A DNA stretch of 64,000 nucleotides from Mycobacterium sp. AT1 (GTDB lineage Bacteria > Actinomycetota > Actinomycetes > Mycobacteriales > Mycobacteriaceae): the NCBI RefSeq assembly GCF_002043095.1, contig NZ_MVOC01000066.1:1-64000 (forward strand). The letters run 5' to 3'. Below, one piece after another: positions 61,085-64,000 of this stretch. How positions within the stretch are numbered: position 1 is the stretch's first letter; every line of letters starts with the position of its first letter. The notes beneath the pieces are model-generated. The model searched no databases. It was not told where the DNA came from and worked only from the letters and a program-made list of their open reading frames with translations. Both the position numbers and the translations under genes were made by a program.

Positions 61085-61732
61085 CTAGCTTGGGGCCGCG
61101 GACATCTCGAGCAGGGTCGCGGTGGTGAGGGTGTGGCCGCGCTCCAGCCGGCTGGCCAACGCGATGAACAGGCTCGCCGTGGTGACGGCGTCGCCAAGTG
61201 CGTGATGAGGTGAATGGACGGGAAGCCCGAGGGCGGTGGTGGCGTACTCCAACGAAATCGACTGTCCGCGTTCGAGTTCGACGTCCAGGACGTGCTGGGC
61301 CAGCACCGCGGTGTCGACGATCGAGCTGGTGAACGGCAGGTAGGAATGCCGGAATGCCTTGCGCAGGAATGAGCGCTCCACCCAGGCGCAGTGCGCCACC
61401 ACCGGATGGTCGCCGATCAGTTCGTCGAGGGTGGCCACGCAGTCGTGCAGGGGAGGCGCGCCCTCGAGGTCCTGAGTCCGAATTCCGTGGAACTTCACCG
61501 ACGTCCCCGGCACGTCGTGCGGCACGTTCACCAGTCCGTACACCGACTCCGACGTCCTGACCCGGCCGCCCCGGACGGGCACCGCTCCGTAGGAGACGAT
61601 GTGGTCGTGGCGGGGATCCAGGCCGGTCGTCTCCAGGTCGATCACGACGAACGTGTCCGTGCGCCAGTCGACGTCGGCGGGCATCGAACGTCGCGGGCGG
61701 CGCGCGCGGAACCGACGGGTCCAGTCGATCAC
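61085..61732 (-). CDS. DnaQ-like 3'-5' exonuclease
   Basis: A 215-residue DEDDh exonuclease. Exo I is FVVIDLETTGLDP, exo II includes VVAHCAWVERSFLRKAF, and exo III is HHALGDAVTTA with the catalytic His and Asp. GTG at 61732 (VIDWTRRFRARR) is preferred to TTG 61759. It follows the CNMP/CBS nucleotidyltransferase gene closely; this pair is a common bacterial arrangement, suggesting a joint role in nucleotide or RNA turnover. Confidence 0.88.
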   Translation of the reverse strand: MIDWTRRFRARRPRRSMPADVDWRTDTFVVIDLETTGLDPRHDHIVSYGAVPVRGGRVRTSESVYGLVNVPHDVPGTSVKFHGIRTQDLEGAPPLHDCVATLDELIGDHPVVAHCAWVERSFLRKAFRHSYLPFTSSIVDTAVLAQHVLDVELERGQSISLEYATTALGLPVHSPHHALGDAVTTASLFIALASRLERGHTLTTATLLEMSAAPS

Positions 61733-61739
61733 CGTGGCG

Positions 61740-63572
61740 TCACAGCCCCTCGTACCCAAACCACTTGCGGCTCAGCCGGTCCTGGATGCCGTTGATCGTC
61801 CGGAACGCGGCGCGGAGGTGGCGTCGCTCCAGGGGGTCGAGCGTCGCGGGGTCGATGGCGGACGCCACCGGCCGGCCCGCCTTGATCGCGGCGACCTGAC
61901 TGTCGAACACCAGGTGGTAGAAGAGGCTGAACGCACCCGACAGCGCGTCGGCCTCGTCGGCGGTCAGGAGTCCACTGCGATGGGCCCGCTCCAGCCGTTG
62001 CGGCGTGGAACCCGTTGGGTCACCGGTGCGTTGGGACAGCGCACGGGCAAGCGACGCCACCGGTCGCAGGCCGGCCTTCTTCAGATTCAGGTGGTTCTTC
62101 TGCTCGCCGAAGTGCTCGACGACGAACCCCCTGACGAATCCGCTTGGTGGGCGGTCGCGCATGGAGAACCGACTCAACGACCGAGTGAAGGCGTCCCGGC
62201 CGACGCCGCCCACCAGTGCCGTGCGCAGCGGCCGGATGAGCACCGGCCGGGTGATGGGGCGGGCGTCGAGGACCGTCGAGGCCATCAACAGGTAGTCGAC
62301 GTTGTCGGGGTTGGCGCGCCACAGGTCGGCGATCTCACGCCACTGCCGCTGCGACCTGTTGAACAGCGGCGTCGACGCATTCAGGCCCTGCGGGCACGGC
62401 GCGAGACCGCACCGGCCGAGCGCGTCGACAAGCGGCACGGTGGCGGCGGCGACCTCCTCGCGCGTCGGCACGGGGTCGCCGGCCTCGCGGACCGCCCACG
62501 CCAGCGCGGTGTCGACGTCGGAGTTGGGCAACGGCTCGCGTCGACCCAACGAGCCCATGAGCATCCACGAGCAGTCCAGGTCCGCCAAAGGCGATGTGGT
62601 GGTGTGCAATTCGACTACCTTGCGGAAGATCGACTCGATCATCGCCGACAGCAAGGCGCCGAGGTGTTCGACGGGCAGGCCGGCATCCCACAGTTCGACC
62701 GTCGTCGGCGTCAGCAGTCGGCACGCGTCGACGAGGTCGTCCATCGTGGTCGCCGCCGCAACGGCGGAGCGGATCACCAACGGGTTGCGCACTTCAGCGG
62801 CCGCCATGTCGACCACCCGGACGACGCCGATTGCGGTGCCGACGGCGTCGACGACGACGAGGTGGTGGATGTCGTGCTCGACCATGAACAGATACGCGGT
62901 GCTCACCGTCCGGTCGACGCTCATGGCGATCGCCGGAAGACTCGCGATGGCCGAGATGGGGGCGTCCACGCCGACCTCACCGGTGGCGACCCGGCGGCGG
63001 AAGTCGTCGTCGGTGACGATGCCGATCTGTCCGCCCCGCCGGAACAGCGCACACGACCGGCCCGCGGCGGTCATCAGTTCGGCGACGGTGCGGATGGTGT
63101 CGTCGGCGTCGCACCACGTGATCGGATGGGCGACGTCGCCGATGGGGCGCTCCAACCGGGCGAACGACTCACCGGAGCTGAACAGCCGCTCCCTGGCTAC
63201 CAGCCCGCCGTAGTGCGCGAACCGCAGACGGTCGGGGTGGGCGAGCAGCGTTCGGGGGTCGGGGAGTCGGTAGCAGAGGGTGTCCTCGACGGCACGGACC
63301 TGCAGTGGTGGCGGAAGGCCCGAGAGCACCGAGATGTGGCCGAAGGTCTCACCGGCGCCGAGCACGTCGGTGCTGCGGCCGCGGTCGACGATCTCGACGG
63401 CGCCGACCCTGATGACGTACAGGCAATCAAGGGGCGCCGCGTCGGCTTCGACGATCACGGTGCCCGCGGTGAAGTACTCGACGTCGACGGCACTGGCGAG
63501 CCGGTGCAGATCGTCGTCGTCGAGGCGGTCATACGGTGACTGCTCTCCGAGGAACTCGAGGAACTCCTTCAC
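61740..63572 (-). CDS. CNMP/CBS-domain DUF294 nucleotidyltransferase
   Basis: A 610-residue protein. It has an N-terminal cyclic-nucleotide-binding-like domain (about residues 10–130; GAGETFGHISVLSGLP), two CBS repeats (about 150–280; DDTIRTVAELMTAAGRSCALF, HHLVVVDAVGTAIGVV), and a DUF294 nucleotidyltransferase with the catalytic GSLGRREPLPNSDVDTAL (GS plus DxD), followed by a C-terminal helical domain. The GTG at 63572 (VKEFLEFLGEQSPY) fits the CNMP start; the TTG further upstream gives a Cys-rich lead with no support. It precedes the exonuclease gene by seven bases. Confidence 0.9.
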   Translation of the reverse strand: MKEFLEFLGEQSPYDRLDDDDLHRLASAVDVEYFTAGTVIVEADAAPLDCLYVIRVGAVEIVDRGRSTDVLGAGETFGHISVLSGLPPPLQVRAVEDTLCYRLPDPRTLLAHPDRLRFAHYGGLVARERLFSSGESFARLERPIGDVAHPITWCDADDTIRTVAELMTAAGRSCALFRRGGQIGIVTDDDFRRRVATGEVGVDAPISAIASLPAIAMSVDRTVSTAYLFMVEHDIHHLVVVDAVGTAIGVVRVVDMAAAEVRNPLVIRSAVAAATTMDDLVDACRLLTPTTVELWDAGLPVEHLGALLSAMIESIFRKVVELHTTTSPLADLDCSWMLMGSLGRREPLPNSDVDTALAWAVREAGDPVPTREEVAAATVPLVDALGRCGLAPCPQGLNASTPLFNRSQRQWREIADLWRANPDNVDYLLMASTVLDARPITRPVLIRPLRTALVGGVGRDAFTRSLSRFSMRDRPPSGFVRGFVVEHFGEQKNHLNLKKAGLRPVASLARALSQRTGDPTGSTPQRLERAHRSGLLTADEADALSGAFSLFYHLVFDSQVAAIKAGRPVASAIDPATLDPLERRHLRAAFRTINGIQDRLSRKWFGYEGL

Positions 63573-63735
63573 CGGGCGATCGTTGCACGGTTGGTCGGCC
63601 GTGGCGCCGCAGTCAGCTGTGCCGCCTAGATTGGTGGAGCCCAAGTTTCAAGATTCGACCAACGGCTATACGGCGGCAGGCGGGCCACGGTTGTGCGTCA
63701 CGGGTCCAGGCAGACAACGAGTGGTGAGGATGTAG

Positions 63736-64000
63736 ATGACGGACACAGCAAGTGAGGATCCGACGCGCGAGCCAACCGAGATCACGTACGACGAACACTT
63801 GCACCCTGCGCGGCCACGCACGCTGCGCTTCCGGCCGCGCGTCAAGGCCCCCTTCGCGCGGCATTCTGTTGCGCGGGACGGGGAGGCGACGGCGGACAAC
63901 CCGGCCTACGTGAAGTGGTTGCTGTCCGAGTCGATGCTGTCCGACGCCAACGAGATCAGCCAGCAATTCAGTGGCCAGGGCTCGATGTGGCAGAACCCCT
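63736..64000 (+). CDS. Unrecognised protein, 5' part only (cut by window end)
   Basis: 88 codons are visible from ATG 63736, which has AGGA six bases upstream. The acidic N-terminus (MTDTASEDPTREPTEITYDE) is followed by a basic stretch (HPARPRTLRFRPRVKAP) and then a helical segment ADNPAYVKWLLSESMLSDANE. No membrane segment or known motif is evident in this part. It is divergent from the DUF294 gene. I do not recognise the family. Confidence 0.65.
   Translation, partial: MTDTASEDPTREPTEITYDEHLHPARPRTLRFRPRVKAPFARHSVARDGEATADNPAYVKWLLSESMLSDANEISQQFSGQGSMWQNP

Noticed and set aside
1..64000. CRISPR array, prophage, insertion sequence or rRNA
   Set aside because: No spaced direct repeats, transposase or integrase motifs, terminal repeats or rRNA sequences were seen on either strand.

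Overview
The window is from a high-GC actinobacterium, almost certainly a fast-growing Mycobacterium (Mycolicibacterium type). The evidence is the block fprA / prfB – MscS channel – membrane protein – ftsE – ftsX – smpB, whose order matches mycobacteria; a tmRNA with tag ADSNQRDYALAA; DUF4193 and DUF5313 proteins; GlnX/GlnH/PknG-type genes; a PrrB-like kinase; and heavy use of GTG/TTG starts with 4-base stop/start overlaps. No rRNA, ordinary tRNA, CRISPR array, insertion sequence or phage gene was seen.

Layout. 1–10.4 kb is core: a PPOX flavin/F420 protein, fprA (minus strand), prfB, a small-conductance channel, ftsEX for division, smpB, an EamA transporter, an AAA+ ATPase with a TPR membrane partner, then ssrA with a strong terminator. 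10.4–14.2 kb holds a DUF4239-like membrane protein, a FUSC-family transporter and an SDR. 14.2–21.7 kb is a sugar or polyol module: two IclR-type regulators (one an unusual fusion to a periplasmic-binding-protein domain) divergent from a lipoprotein binding protein, a double ATPase, two permeases and an SDR dehydrogenase, with an inverted repeat in the shared promoter. 21.7–36.4 kb is accessory: a secreted phosphodiesterase, small exported proteins, a degenerate aminoglycoside kinase, a LAL-type LuxR regulator, a nitroreductase, an ECF sigma factor, an OhrR-like MarR regulator, hydrolases, a luciferase-like monooxygenase and a LOG protein. 36.4–44 kb has a LysR/MFS pair, the N-acetylglucosamine PTS/NagB/NagA module and an MHS-type MFS carrier.

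45.5–54.0 kb is the most interesting part. It is a tightly overlapping seven-gene operon: GlnX-like membrane sensor, GlnH-like lipoprotein, helical protein, PknG-like kinase, PP2C phosphatase, VWA protein and FHA protein. Kinase, phosphatase and FHA protein each carry N-terminal zinc ribbons. This looks like a complete Ser/Thr phospho-signalling cassette built on the GlnH–GlnX–PknG–GarA principle, probably a second copy alongside the core pathway. A PrrB-like histidine kinase without an intact response regulator follows.

55.6–64 kb has a K+-channel-like protein, a carboxylesterase divergent from a DUF2252 protein, a DUF4193 zinc protein, an ECF sigma factor coupled to ogt and preceded by a 13-codon leader ORF, a DnaQ-like exonuclease with a CNMP/CBS/DUF294 nucleotidyltransferase, and the start of an unrecognised gene cut by the window end.
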